Shown here in pieces: positions 46,660-54,557 of a stretch of DNA of 64,000 nt (the first letter of the stretch is position 1; each line of letters opens with the position of its first letter). The notes beneath the pieces are model-generated. The model had not been told where the DNA came from, searched no databases, and saw nothing but the letters and a program-made list of their open reading frames with translations. The stretch comes from Zavarzinia marina (GTDB lineage Bacteria; Pseudomonadota; Alphaproteobacteria; Zavarziniales; Zavarziniaceae): NCBI RefSeq assembly GCF_021568905.1, contig NZ_JAKGSB010000003.1, positions 248,001 through 312,000 on the forward strand, in the 5' to 3' direction. The position numbers were made by a program, and so were the translations under genes.

Positions 46660-47267
46660 TGTCCCTGGGCTTGTCCTGGAGCCTGTCCGGGTACGATCAG
46701 GCCCTTGACGCGATCGTCCCCGGTGCCGCCGCCGCCCGACATGACGCTGCGGCCGGTGTTCAGGTCGACCACCAGGCGGCTGCCCTTCAGGACGTTCTCG
46801 CCCCGGGTCAGGATGACCGCGCCGGTCATGGTCACCGTGCCCTTGCCGGGCTCGTAGACGGCAAGCGAGCCCTGGGCCGTATCCTCGCCCGAGGTGACGA
46901 AGACATTGCCCCGGGCCGTGATCCGCTCGATGCCCGAGGGGCCTTCGGCGCCGTCGGCGACGCTGCCGCCGGCATAGATCACTTCCAGCCGGTCGGCGCG
47001 CAGGATCATGTTCGCCTGGGTCACCTTCACATTGCCGGCGAAGACGGCGGAAGAGGCGCTGTCCTGCACTTCGAGACTGTCGGCGACGATCTCGATCGGC
47101 GCGCTCGAATTGAAGTTCAGGCGCGGCGGTCCGTTCTGGGCGATCGCGGGGCCCGTCCCGACCAGGCCGATCCCGACCAGACCGATCCCGACCAGACCGA
47201 TAAGGAGGCCGGCGGCGGCCATCCGGCGCGGAATCCCGACTGCCGTCGTCCCGAATGTCGTCTTCAT
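46656..47267 (-). CDS. lptA: LPS periplasmic bridge protein
   Basis: 203 residues. The signal peptide contains an unusual triple GLVGI/GLVGT repeat before AIAQ. The OstA-like domain begins SSAPIEIVADSLEVQDSASSAVFAGNVKVTQ (in parts), carries MILRADRLEVIYAGG and ends GENVLKGSRLVVDLNTGRSVM, with a glycine and proline/glutamine-rich tail. It bridges LptC and LptD for LPS transport. ATG 47267 (MKTTFGTT) has GGAG upstream. Confidence 0.9.
   Translation of the reverse strand: MKTTFGTTAVGIPRRMAAAGLLIGLVGIGLVGIGLVGTGPAIAQNGPPRLNFNSSAPIEIVADSLEVQDSASSAVFAGNVKVTQANMILRADRLEVIYAGGSVADGAEGPSGIERITARGNVFVTSGEDTAQGSLAVYEPGKGTVTMTGAVILTRGENVLKGSRLVVDLNTGRSVMSGGGGTGDDRVKGLIVPGQAPGQAQGQ
47155..47199. repeat. 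15-bp tandem repeat inside the lptA signal sequence
   Basis: Three copies of GTCCCGACCAGGCCG / ATCCCGACCAGACCG (two identical). In the lptA frame each encodes five residues, giving GLVGI twice and GLVGT once, which lengthens the hydrophobic core. Confidence 0.9.
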
Positions 47268-47295
47268 CGAGCGATCTCCAAAACCCTGCACCGCG

Positions 47296-47931
47296 TCACG
47301 GTTCGCCGCGTGTGATCACGGCCCTGACGTTACCCTCAAAACGGAGCACATGGCCACCATCGCTGGCGTTCATACCGTCCGCCTCGATCCGGCCGGACGG
47401 CCCCGAACCGACGACCCGCTTGTCGCTCGAAGCGGTGCCCTTGGCAAGATCGATCAGCACGCTGTCCAGATCGACGGTGTGTCCGTCCGACAGGCTGACG
47501 GTGACGCCGCCGTCGAGCCGCAGCGTCTCTTCCTTGATGCGGTAGAGGCCGGTGGCGGCGACCACCTTCACCGGCTTGTCGTCCTCCATGGCGAGATCGG
47601 CCTCGATGTCGCGCAGCGTCACCTGGGTCGGCTCCAGCCCGTCGGCGGTGGCGCCCTTGGCGGCGATGACATAGGGCCGGCCGCGGTCGTCGACGCCGGT
47701 CAGGATGGGCTCGACCATCTCGAGCCCGTCCGCCCTGATCTCCATGTCCTCGTAGGACAGGCCGAGGTCGCGGCGGCTGTCGATCGACGGCCAGATCAGT
47801 ACCGCCGCCAGCAACGCCAGGGCGACCAGCGGCAGCACCACCTTCATCAGGCCGACGAAGCGGCTGTAGACCCGTCCGGTCGTGGGCGCGGCGGCGCGGG
47901 CCCGGTCCGGAAAGGGTGACCGGCGCGCCAT
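47296..47931 (-). CDS. lptC: LPS export inner-membrane anchor protein
   Basis: 211 residues. One N-terminal membrane helix (VVLPLVALALLAAVLIWPSI) and a periplasmic LptC/OstA-type domain (YVIAAKGATADG, DIEADLAMEDD, LRFEGNVRAVITRGEP). It hands LPS from LptBFG to LptA. Its ATG lies 1 base after the kdsD stop. Sequence of LptC is weakly conserved, so the call rests also on its place between kdsD and lptA. Confidence 0.9.
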   Translation of the reverse strand: MARRSPFPDRARAAAPTTGRVYSRFVGLMKVVLPLVALALLAAVLIWPSIDSRRDLGLSYEDMEIRADGLEMVEPILTGVDDRGRPYVIAAKGATADGLEPTQVTLRDIEADLAMEDDKPVKVVAATGLYRIKEETLRLDGGVTVSLSDGHTVDLDSVLIDLAKGTASSDKRVVGSGPSGRIEADGMNASDGGHVLRFEGNVRAVITRGEP

Positions 47932-47932
47932 C

Positions 47933-48937
47933 TCAGACGATTCCCGCGCGCAGCAGATCGTGGACGTGCAGGATGCCGACCGGCCGGTTGGCGTCGTCGA
48001 CCACGAACAGCGCGGTGATCGCGCTGGCGTTCATGACATAGAGCGCCTCGGCGCAGAGGGCGCCGGCCCGGGTGACCCGGGGCGACCTCGTCATGACCTC
48101 GGACGCCGGCAGGGACAGGAGGCTCGGCCCCATCTTGCGGCGAAGGTCACCGTCGGTGATCACGCCCAGCAGGTGGCCCGCGCTGTCGACCACGCCGGCG
48201 CAGCCGAAACGGCCGGAGGTCATGGTCAGGATCACCCGTTCCATCCGCTCGCCCGGCTCGGTCAGGGGGATCTCGTCGCCGGTGTGCATCAGGTCGCCGA
48301 CATAGGCGAGACGGTTGCCCAGCTTGCCGCCCGGATGAAACGACTTGAACTCTTCCGCCGTGAAGCCGCGCCGCGCCATCAGCGCCACCGCCAGCGCATC
48401 GCCGAGGGCGAGCTGCATGGTGGTCGAAGTGGTCGGGGCCAGGCCGAGGGGGCAGGCCTCCGGCGCCGCCGGCAGCACCAGGGTGATGTCGCTCGCCTTG
48501 GCGAGGGTGCTTTCCCCGCCCGAGGTGATGGAGACGACGGGAATGTGGTGGCGCCTGGTGTAGCCGATGATGTCGGCCAGTTCCTGGGTCTCGCCGGAAT
48601 TGGACAGGCACAGCACCACGTCGTCCGGGCTGATCATGCCGAGGTCGCCGTGGCTCGCCTCCGCCGGGTGGACGAAATAGGCGGGCGTGCCGGTGGACGA
48701 CAGGGTGGCGGCGATCTTCCGCCCGACGAGGCCCGACTTGCCCATGCCCGAGACGATGACCCGGCCGCGCGCGCCGTCGATCAGTCCGACCGCGTCGCGG
48801 AACGGCTGGCCCAGGGATGCGGCCAGCAGGGCGAGGCCATCGGCCTCCACCGCCAGGACGCGGCGGGCTTCGGTCAGGTCGTCGGCGGACGGATGGGCGG
48901 CGGGACTGGACAAGGGGCGGCTCTTCGTTCGTTGCAC
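47933..48937 (-). CDS. kdsD: D-arabinose 5-phosphate isomerase
   Basis: 334 residues. SIS domain (VIVSGMGKSGLVGRKIAATL, HPAEASHGDLGMI, LSNSGETQE) and two CBS domains (VMTRSPRVTRAGALCAEAL; VDDANRPVGILHVHDLLRAG). It converts ribulose 5-phosphate to arabinose 5-phosphate for KDO. The start is taken as GTG 48937, with no clear Shine-Dalgarno; the first 20 residues are poorly conserved, so it may start later. kdsC, often adjacent in other bacteria, is not between kdsD and lptC. Confidence 0.95.
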   Translation of the reverse strand: MQRTKSRPLSSPAAHPSADDLTEARRVLAVEADGLALLAASLGQPFRDAVGLIDGARGRVIVSGMGKSGLVGRKIAATLSSTGTPAYFVHPAEASHGDLGMISPDDVVLCLSNSGETQELADIIGYTRRHHIPVVSITSGGESTLAKASDITLVLPAAPEACPLGLAPTTSTTMQLALGDALAVALMARRGFTAEEFKSFHPGGKLGNRLAYVGDLMHTGDEIPLTEPGERMERVILTMTSGRFGCAGVVDSAGHLLGVITDGDLRRKMGPSLLSLPASEVMTRSPRVTRAGALCAEALYVMNASAITALFVVDDANRPVGILHVHDLLRAGIV

Positions 48938-48938
48938 A

Positions 48939-49006
48939 GGGCTGCACCGGCCTTAGGGCTGCACCGGCCTATGGGCTGCATCGGCCAATGGGCGGCACCA
49001 GCGGGA
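48939..49006. repeat. 17-bp tandem repeat, 4 copies, in the kdsD leader
   Basis: GGGCTGCACCGGCCTTA, GGGCTGCACCGGCCTAT, GGGCTGCATCGGCCAAT and a weaker GGGCGGCACCAGCGGGA in succession. The first copy ends immediately before the assigned kdsD start, so it occupies the position where a ribosome site would be. Confidence 0.9.
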
Positions 49007-49051
49007 CCGCGACAGTCGATCAGCGCCGGCCCGGCCGGCCCCGGGGCGCGG

Positions 49052-49663
49052 TCAATGCGCGAATATGTCTACGTCAGGCCAGCCGCCGAGGTCCAGCAGG
49101 GCGCGGCTCGGCAGGAAATCATAGCAGGCCTGCGCCAGACCCGTGCGCCCCTCGCGCGCCAGAAGGTCGTCGAACTTCGCCTTCAGATCGTGCAGATGGA
49201 GGACGTCCGAGGCGGCATAGGCGAGCTGGGCCTCGGTCAGGGTTTCGGCGCCCCAGTCCGAGGACTGTTGCTGTTTCGAAAGCTCGACGCCGAGAAGGTC
49301 GCGGCACAGATAGCTGAGGCCGTGGCGGTCGGTGAAGGTGCGGACCAGCTTCGAGGCGATCTTGGTGCAATAGACAGGCGCGGTGACGACGCCCAGCCCG
49401 TTCTTCAGGGCGGCGATGTCGAAGCGCGCGAAATGGAACAGCTTGAGGACCGCGGGATCGGTCAGCATGCGGGCGAGATTCGGCGCCTCGGTCTGGCCGA
49501 GGGCGATCTGCACCAGATGGGCGGTGCCGTCACCGGAGGAAAGCTGGACGAGGCAGAGACGGTCGCGGTGGGGGTTCAGCCCCATGGTCTCGGTGTCGAT
49601 CGCGACGACGGGGCCGAGATCGAGATCGGCCGGCAGGTCGCCCTTGTGGAGCGTCACGGTCAT
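49052..49663 (-). CDS. Ribonuclease D-type 3'-5' exonuclease (short form)
   Basis: 203 residues, only the DEDD exonuclease domain without HRDC domains. Exo I AIDTETMGL, Exo II HFARFDIAALK and Exo III YAASDVLHLHDL (DEDDy type) are intact. It probably trims RNA 3' ends. It is the upstream neighbour of the kdsD-lpt genes, 114 bases away on the same strand. The tRNA-Leu gene lies just beyond its 5' end. Confidence 0.93.
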   Translation of the reverse strand: MTVTLHKGDLPADLDLGPVVAIDTETMGLNPHRDRLCLVQLSSGDGTAHLVQIALGQTEAPNLARMLTDPAVLKLFHFARFDIAALKNGLGVVTAPVYCTKIASKLVRTFTDRHGLSYLCRDLLGVELSKQQQSSDWGAETLTEAQLAYAASDVLHLHDLKAKFDDLLAREGRTGLAQACYDFLPSRALLDLGGWPDVDIFAH

Positions 49664-49683
49664 GGCGCGGCCTCAAAATCCGA

Positions 49684-49770
49684 TGGTGCCCAGGAGAAGA
49701 CTCGAACTTCCACGCCCTTACGGGCACTAGCACCTGAAGCTAGCGCGTCTACCAATTCCGCCACCTGGGC
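49684..49770 (-). tRNA. tRNA-Leu (anticodon CAG)
   Basis: 87 bases including an encoded CCA end. Acceptor GCCCAGG pairs with CCTGGGC; the D-arm has GGAATTGGTAGACGC; the anticodon stem CTAGC/GCTAG encloses loop TTCAGGT, so the anticodon is CAG; a long class II variable arm (TGCCCGTAAGGGCG) and the T-loop GTTCGAGTC follow. All fit tRNA-Leu reading CTG codons, the main leucine codon in this genome. Confidence 0.96.
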
Positions 49771-49914
49771 AGGTGCGAGGCCGGGTTGATACCCTTCCGT
49801 TCGGGGCTTGTCAACGCCGTCGTGAAAAATTCCGCATACGTCGCCGATTGCCAAGGCAGGGCGCCCCCGGCTAACGTCCGGGCCCGAGTTTTCCCTGCCC
49901 ATAGAGAGGTTCCC

Positions 49915-50178
49915 ATGGCCGAAGTCGTCGGCATCGCAGGCGAGCAGTTGCGCCAGTTCGTCGCCCGTATCGAGCGGCTCGAAGAAGAGAAGGCGGCGCT
50001 GGCCGCCGACATCCGCGAAGTCTATGCCGAGGCCAAGGGCAACGGCTTCGACACCAAGGTGCTGCGCCAGGTGATCCGGCTCCGCAAGATCGACAAGGCC
50101 GAGCGTCAGGAGATGGACGCCATCCTCGAACTCTATCTCGAGGCGCTGGGCATGCACGAGGGGGCGATCGGCGGCTGA
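49915..50178 (+). CDS. gapR: GapR/DUF2312 nucleoid-associated protein
   Basis: 87 residues. The pattern VERLEEEKAALAADIREVYAEAKGNGFDTK-like (here IERLEEEKAALAADIREVY, AEAKGNGFDTKVLRQVIRLRK) matches GapR of Caulobacter, which clamps overtwisted DNA ahead of replication forks and transcription. ATG 49915 has GAGAGG upstream; an in-frame ATG at 49786 falls near the tRNA and is rejected. Divergent from the tRNA-Leu gene. Confidence 0.93.
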   Translation: MAEVVGIAGEQLRQFVARIERLEEEKAALAADIREVYAEAKGNGFDTKVLRQVIRLRKIDKAERQEMDAILELYLEALGMHEGAIGG

Positions 50179-50263
50179 CCGCCGGCCCTCTTCAAAGGGC
50201 GCGAAGGGCGCCCCATATCGCTATGATCGGGAAATCTCCGACGGTTCGCGGTGAGGAACGGCC

Positions 50264-52066
50264 ATGAGTGAAGCCATCAGGAAAGACGAATTGGACACCG
50301 GCACGCTGGGCGTGCTGCCGGAATGGGACCTGACCGACCTTTTCCCGGGCACCGATTCGCCGGAACTGGCGGCCGCCTTCGACGAGGCCGAGGCCGCCGT
50401 CAAAGCCTTCGCCGCGGACTATGAGGGCAAGCTGGCGGACCTGCCGGGCGCCACCCTCGGCGAAGCCATGGCGCGCTACGAAAGGATCCAGGATCTGATG
50501 GGGCGGATCGGCTCCTACGCCGGTCTCGTCTATGCCGGCAATATGGCCGATCCCAAGATCGCCCAGTTCAGCCAGTCGACCCAGGAACGCCTGACCGACA
50601 TCTCCAGCGCCCTGCTGTTCTTCACCCTCGAGCTGAACAAGCTGGACGACGCGGTGCTCGAGGCGAAGCTGGCCGAGGCGCCGGGCTTCGCCCATTACCG
50701 GCCCTGGCTGCGCGATCTTCGCGCCTATCGCCCTCATCAGCTCTCGGACGAGATCGAGAAGCTGCTGCACGAGAAATATGTCGCCGGCCGGGCCGCCTGG
50801 ACCCGCCTGTTCGACGAGACTTTCGCCGGCCTGCGCTTCCCGATCGACGGCAAGGATCTGACCAGCGCGGAAGCCCTGCACCTCCTGTCCGACCGCGATC
50901 CGAAGGTGCGCGAAAAGGCGGCCACGGCCCTGACCGGCGTCTTTCAGAAGAACATCCGGCTCTTCGCGCTGATCACCAATACGCTCGCCAAGGACAAGGA
51001 GATCGAGGACCGCTGGCGTCACTATCCCCAGCCCGCCTCGGCCCGCCACCTCTCGAACGCCGTCGAGGCCGAGGTGGTCGATGCCCTGGTGGCGGCGGTG
51101 CGCGACGCCTATCCCAAGCTCTCCCACCGCTATTACGCCCTGAAGGCCAAGTGGTTCGGCATGGACGCGCTGAACTTCTGGGACCGCAACGCGCCGCTGC
51201 CCAGCGGCGACGATCGCGACATTCCCTGGAACGAGGCGCGTGACACGGTGCTGGGCGCCTATGGCGACTTCTCGCCCGAGATGGCGGCGATCGGCCGGCG
51301 CTTCTTCGATGCCGCCTGGATCGACGCGCCGGTGCGCCCCGGCAAGTCCCCCGGCGCCTTCGCCCATCCGACCGTGCCCTCGGCCCATCCCTATCTGCTG
51401 CTGAACTATCAGGGCAAGACGCGGGACGTGATGACGCTGGCCCACGAATTGGGCCACGGCGTCCACCAGATCCTGGCGGCCGACCAGGGCACCTTGATGG
51501 CCGATACGCCGCTGACCCTGGCCGAGACGGCTTCGGTCTTCGGCGAGATGCTGACCTTCCAGGCGCTGCTGCGCAAGGAGACGGACCCGGCGAGGCGCAA
51601 GATCCTGCTCGCCACCAAGGTGGAGGACATGATCAACACCGTGGTGCGCCAGACCGCCTTCTATCAGTTCGAATGCCGCGTCCACGACGAACGCCGCAAG
51701 TCGGAACTGACGGCGGAGCGCCTGGGCGAGATCTGGCTGGAGATCCAGAGCGAGAGCCTGGGCCCGGCAATCACCATGAATGCGGGTTACGAAGCCTATT
51801 GGTGCTACATCCCGCATTTCATCCATTCACCGTTCTACGTCTATGCCTATGCCTTCGGCGACTGCCTGGTGAATTCGCTCTACGCCGTCTACGAGGGCGC
51901 CGAGGCGGGCTTCCAGCAGAAGTATTTCGAGATGCTGAAGGCCGGCGGCACGCTGCGCCACAAGGAACTGCTGGCGCCCTTCGGGCTCGACGCTTCGGAT
52001 CCCGCCTTCTGGTCCAAGGGCCTGAACGTGGTCTCCGGCTTCATCGACCAGCTCGAGGCGATGTAA
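50264..52066 (+). CDS. pepF: M3 family oligoendopeptidase F
   Basis: 600 residues. The zinc site is HELGHGVHQ with the family's following glutamate (TLAETASVFGEML). A cytosolic metallopeptidase that cleaves short peptides. The N-terminal helical domain contains LPEWDLTDLFPGTDSPELAAAF. ATG 50264. It precedes the ABC1 kinase by 4 bases, suggesting one transcript. Confidence 0.95.
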   Translation: MSEAIRKDELDTGTLGVLPEWDLTDLFPGTDSPELAAAFDEAEAAVKAFAADYEGKLADLPGATLGEAMARYERIQDLMGRIGSYAGLVYAGNMADPKIAQFSQSTQERLTDISSALLFFTLELNKLDDAVLEAKLAEAPGFAHYRPWLRDLRAYRPHQLSDEIEKLLHEKYVAGRAAWTRLFDETFAGLRFPIDGKDLTSAEALHLLSDRDPKVREKAATALTGVFQKNIRLFALITNTLAKDKEIEDRWRHYPQPASARHLSNAVEAEVVDALVAAVRDAYPKLSHRYYALKAKWFGMDALNFWDRNAPLPSGDDRDIPWNEARDTVLGAYGDFSPEMAAIGRRFFDAAWIDAPVRPGKSPGAFAHPTVPSAHPYLLLNYQGKTRDVMTLAHELGHGVHQILAADQGTLMADTPLTLAETASVFGEMLTFQALLRKETDPARRKILLATKVEDMINTVVRQTAFYQFECRVHDERRKSELTAERLGEIWLEIQSESLGPAITMNAGYEAYWCYIPHFIHSPFYVYAYAFGDCLVNSLYAVYEGAEAGFQQKYFEMLKAGGTLRHKELLAPFGLDASDPAFWSKGLNVVSGFIDQLEAM

Positions 52067-52070
52067 CACC

Positions 52071-53426
52071 ATGGATGACGAGCGGGACGCGGAAGGCAAT
52101 CGTTTCACCAGCCGCGCCCGCCGTTACGCCAAGGTAACGGGCGCCATGGGCGGTCTCGCCATGCGCGAGGCCGGGCGCCGCATCACCGGCACCGAGGCGG
52201 ATTACGCCAAGATCGCCGGCGAATTGCGCAGCGCCCTGGGGGGCCTGAAGGGGCCCTTGATGAAGGTCGCCCAGATCCTGGCGACCGTGCCCGACGCGGT
52301 GCCGGAGGAATTCGCCAAGGAACTGGCGACCCTGCAGTCCCAGGCCCCGTCCATGGGCTGGCCCTTCGTGCGAAGGCGGATGAGCGCCGAACTCGGCCCC
52401 GACTGGCGCGGCCGTTTCGCCGACTTCGGGCAGGAGGCGGTGGGTGCCGCCTCCCTCGGCCAGGTGCATCGCGCGACGACGCATGACGGCACCGCGCTGG
52501 CCGTGAAGCTGCAATATCCCGACATGCTCTCGGCCGTCGAAGCCGATCTGAAGCAATTGAAGCTCGCTCTCTCCATCCACAAGCGCATGTCGAGCGTGAT
52601 CGACACGGCGGAAATCTACGAGGAAATCTCGGACCGCCTGCGGGAAGAGCTGGATTACAAGCGCGAGGCGGCGCACATGCGCCTCTACGGCGCCGTCCTC
52701 GCGGAGGAGACGGCGATCCGCGTGCCGGTGCCCATGGCCGAACTCTCCACCCGCCGCCTGCTGACCATGACGTGGCTGGACGGCACCCCGATCCTGGATT
52801 GGAAGGGCGCCGCCGAGGAGATGCGCAACCATCTGGCACAGGTGCTGTTCCGCGCCTGGTGGCTGCCCTTCGCCCGGGTCGGCATCATCCACGGCGATCC
52901 GCACCTCGGCAATTACACGGTCCGGGACGGGGGCGAGGGCATCAACCTTCTCGACTACGGCTGCATCCGGATCTTCCCCAATCGTTTCGTCGCCGGCGTG
53001 GTCGATCTCTACCGCGCCCTCGAAACGGGGGACGAGGCCCGCGCCGTCCATGCCTATGAAACCTGGGGCTTCGGCAATCTGACCAACGAGATGATCGAGA
53101 CCCTGAACATATGGGCCCGCTTCATCTATGGTCCGCTGCTGGACGACCGGGTGCGCAGCATCGCCGACGGCGTCTCTCCCGCCCAATACGGACGGCGCGA
53201 GATGATGGAGGTGCACCGCCGCCTCAAGGATCTCGGGCCGCTGCGCCCGCCGCGCGAATTCGTCTTCATGGACCGCGCGGCCATCGGCCTCGGCTCCGTC
53301 TTCCTGCATCTCGATGCCCACCACAATTGGTACCGCCTGTTCAACGACGCGCTGGACGGCTTCGATGCCGGGGTGGTCGCGGATCGCCAGGCGGCGGCGC
53401 TGGCGGCCGCGGGCGTGGAAGCCTGA
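52071..53426 (+). CDS. ABC1/AarF (UbiB-like) atypical kinase
   Basis: 451 residues. The family N-terminal motif is present but as KVAQ (usual KxGQ): GPLMKVAQILATVPDAVPEE. Then the A-rich loop AASLGQVHRA, the Lys in LAVKLQYP, Glu-rich YEEISDRLREELDYKREAAH, catalytic HGDPHLGNY and the DYG metal motif LLDYGCIRI. Such kinases or ATPases support ubiquinone synthesis, but this subgroup differs from UbiB proper and lacks C-terminal membrane helices. 4 bases after pepF. Confidence 0.9.
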   Translation: MDDERDAEGNRFTSRARRYAKVTGAMGGLAMREAGRRITGTEADYAKIAGELRSALGGLKGPLMKVAQILATVPDAVPEEFAKELATLQSQAPSMGWPFVRRRMSAELGPDWRGRFADFGQEAVGAASLGQVHRATTHDGTALAVKLQYPDMLSAVEADLKQLKLALSIHKRMSSVIDTAEIYEEISDRLREELDYKREAAHMRLYGAVLAEETAIRVPVPMAELSTRRLLTMTWLDGTPILDWKGAAEEMRNHLAQVLFRAWWLPFARVGIIHGDPHLGNYTVRDGGEGINLLDYGCIRIFPNRFVAGVVDLYRALETGDEARAVHAYETWGFGNLTNEMIETLNIWARFIYGPLLDDRVRSIADGVSPAQYGRREMMEVHRRLKDLGPLRPPREFVFMDRAAIGLGSVFLHLDAHHNWYRLFNDALDGFDAGVVADRQAAALAAAGVEA

Positions 53427-53429
53427 GCC

Positions 53430-54251
53430 TCAGCCCTCGACGATCCGGCCGCCCAGACGCGCGCGCACCTCGGGCCGGGCGACGAAGAGGAAGTTGTTGA
53501 TATAGGTGGTGCCGGGACGCTTCAGGGTGCCGGCGGCATTCAGCGCCCCGATATTCTGATGGCGCGGCGGATCGAAGCCGGCGATCGGGTGGAGACGCCC
53601 CTGATCGAAATAGAAACCCTCGAAGCCGAAAGGCGCGAGTGCGGTACGCAGCGAGGCGACGGCACCGGGGCGATGGCGTTCCTCCGCCTCGATCAGCAGG
53701 GTCGGCAGATCGCGGCCGATGATGGTTCGCGCGCCCTCGACCACCGCCAGTTCGTGACCCTCGACGTCGATCTTCACGAAATCGACGGTCTCCTCCCGGA
53801 CGAGATCGTCCAGGCGGGCGCGCGGCACGTTCATGTCTTCCGCCGTCGTCCCGTCCATCCGGGCGATCGCCGCATTCTCGACCGTGGCGAGGGCGGAAGC
53901 CTCCGACGGGACGTGGAGCACGGCGTCACCGGCCCGATCGCTCGCGGCGCAGGCGGTGACCGTCAGGCGCCCCTCGGCCAGCGCCCGGCGAAAACGCAGG
54001 CGCATGATCCGGACCAGGCGCGGATTGGGCTCGAAGGCGAAGACCCGCGCCCCGAGGCGCAGCAGCCAGAAACTGTAGAGGCCGCGGTTGGCGCCGACGT
54101 CGCACGCCGTCTCCCCGGCCGAGACGATCTCGCGCAGAAGGCACATCTCCGCTTCGCCGTCCTTCATCGCCCGGCCGTCGCGCAGATCGGCGAGCAGGGC
54201 GAAGGCGCGGGGAAAGCGGGTCTCGATCAGCGACTTCAGATGCGCGAGCAC
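53430..54251 (-). CDS. FkbM family methyltransferase
   Basis: 273 residues. S-adenosylmethionine fold with CDVGANRGLYSFWLLRLGARVFAFEPNP (motif I and post-I) and FVKIDVEGHELAVVEGAR, the FkbM signature. Members methylate hydroxyls of polyketides or glycans. Start GTG 54251 was chosen because AGGAGG lies directly upstream; an ATG at 54293 is in frame. It converges on the ABC1 kinase with 3 bases between. Substrate unknown. Confidence 0.88.
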   Translation of the reverse strand: MLAHLKSLIETRFPRAFALLADLRDGRAMKDGEAEMCLLREIVSAGETACDVGANRGLYSFWLLRLGARVFAFEPNPRLVRIMRLRFRRALAEGRLTVTACAASDRAGDAVLHVPSEASALATVENAAIARMDGTTAEDMNVPRARLDDLVREETVDFVKIDVEGHELAVVEGARTIIGRDLPTLLIEAEERHRPGAVASLRTALAPFGFEGFYFDQGRLHPIAGFDPPRHQNIGALNAAGTLKRPGTTYINNFLFVARPEVRARLGGRIVEG

Positions 54252-54557
54252 GACGCCTCCTGGCTGGCACGCAGGCCGGCTACAGAATGCCATGGAATCG
54301 GCGGTGGCCGCCACGACGGCCCCGATCCGGAATGCGAGGGCGTGGGAATGCTCCGGCCCCCACAGGTCCGGCTTCTCGCAACCCGCGCCTGCATCCCCTA
54401 TGGTCGAACCCCGCCGGCGTTGGAAACGGTGCATCCGCCACAGCGCAATTTTTGCTTTTCTCGCCGGTTCGTTGCGGTATTTTGACGACTGACAATTTGT
54501 CGGTTCTCGCGGAACGTCGGGGAACCGGCCAAGAGATAAGGCCCGGGGAGAGGGAAC
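54252..54557. other. Divergent intergenic region, FkbM / GMC oxidoreductase
   Basis: 306 bases without a supported gene. A less G+C-rich part at 54440-54500 is the probable promoter zone for the GMC gene, whose ribosome site GGGGAGAGGG is at about 54544-54553. No operator was recognised. Confidence 0.55.

Noticed and set aside
49684-49770. tRNA-Leu as an integration site for a mobile element
   Set aside because: No integrase, direct repeat of the tRNA 3' end or compositional break is visible near it.
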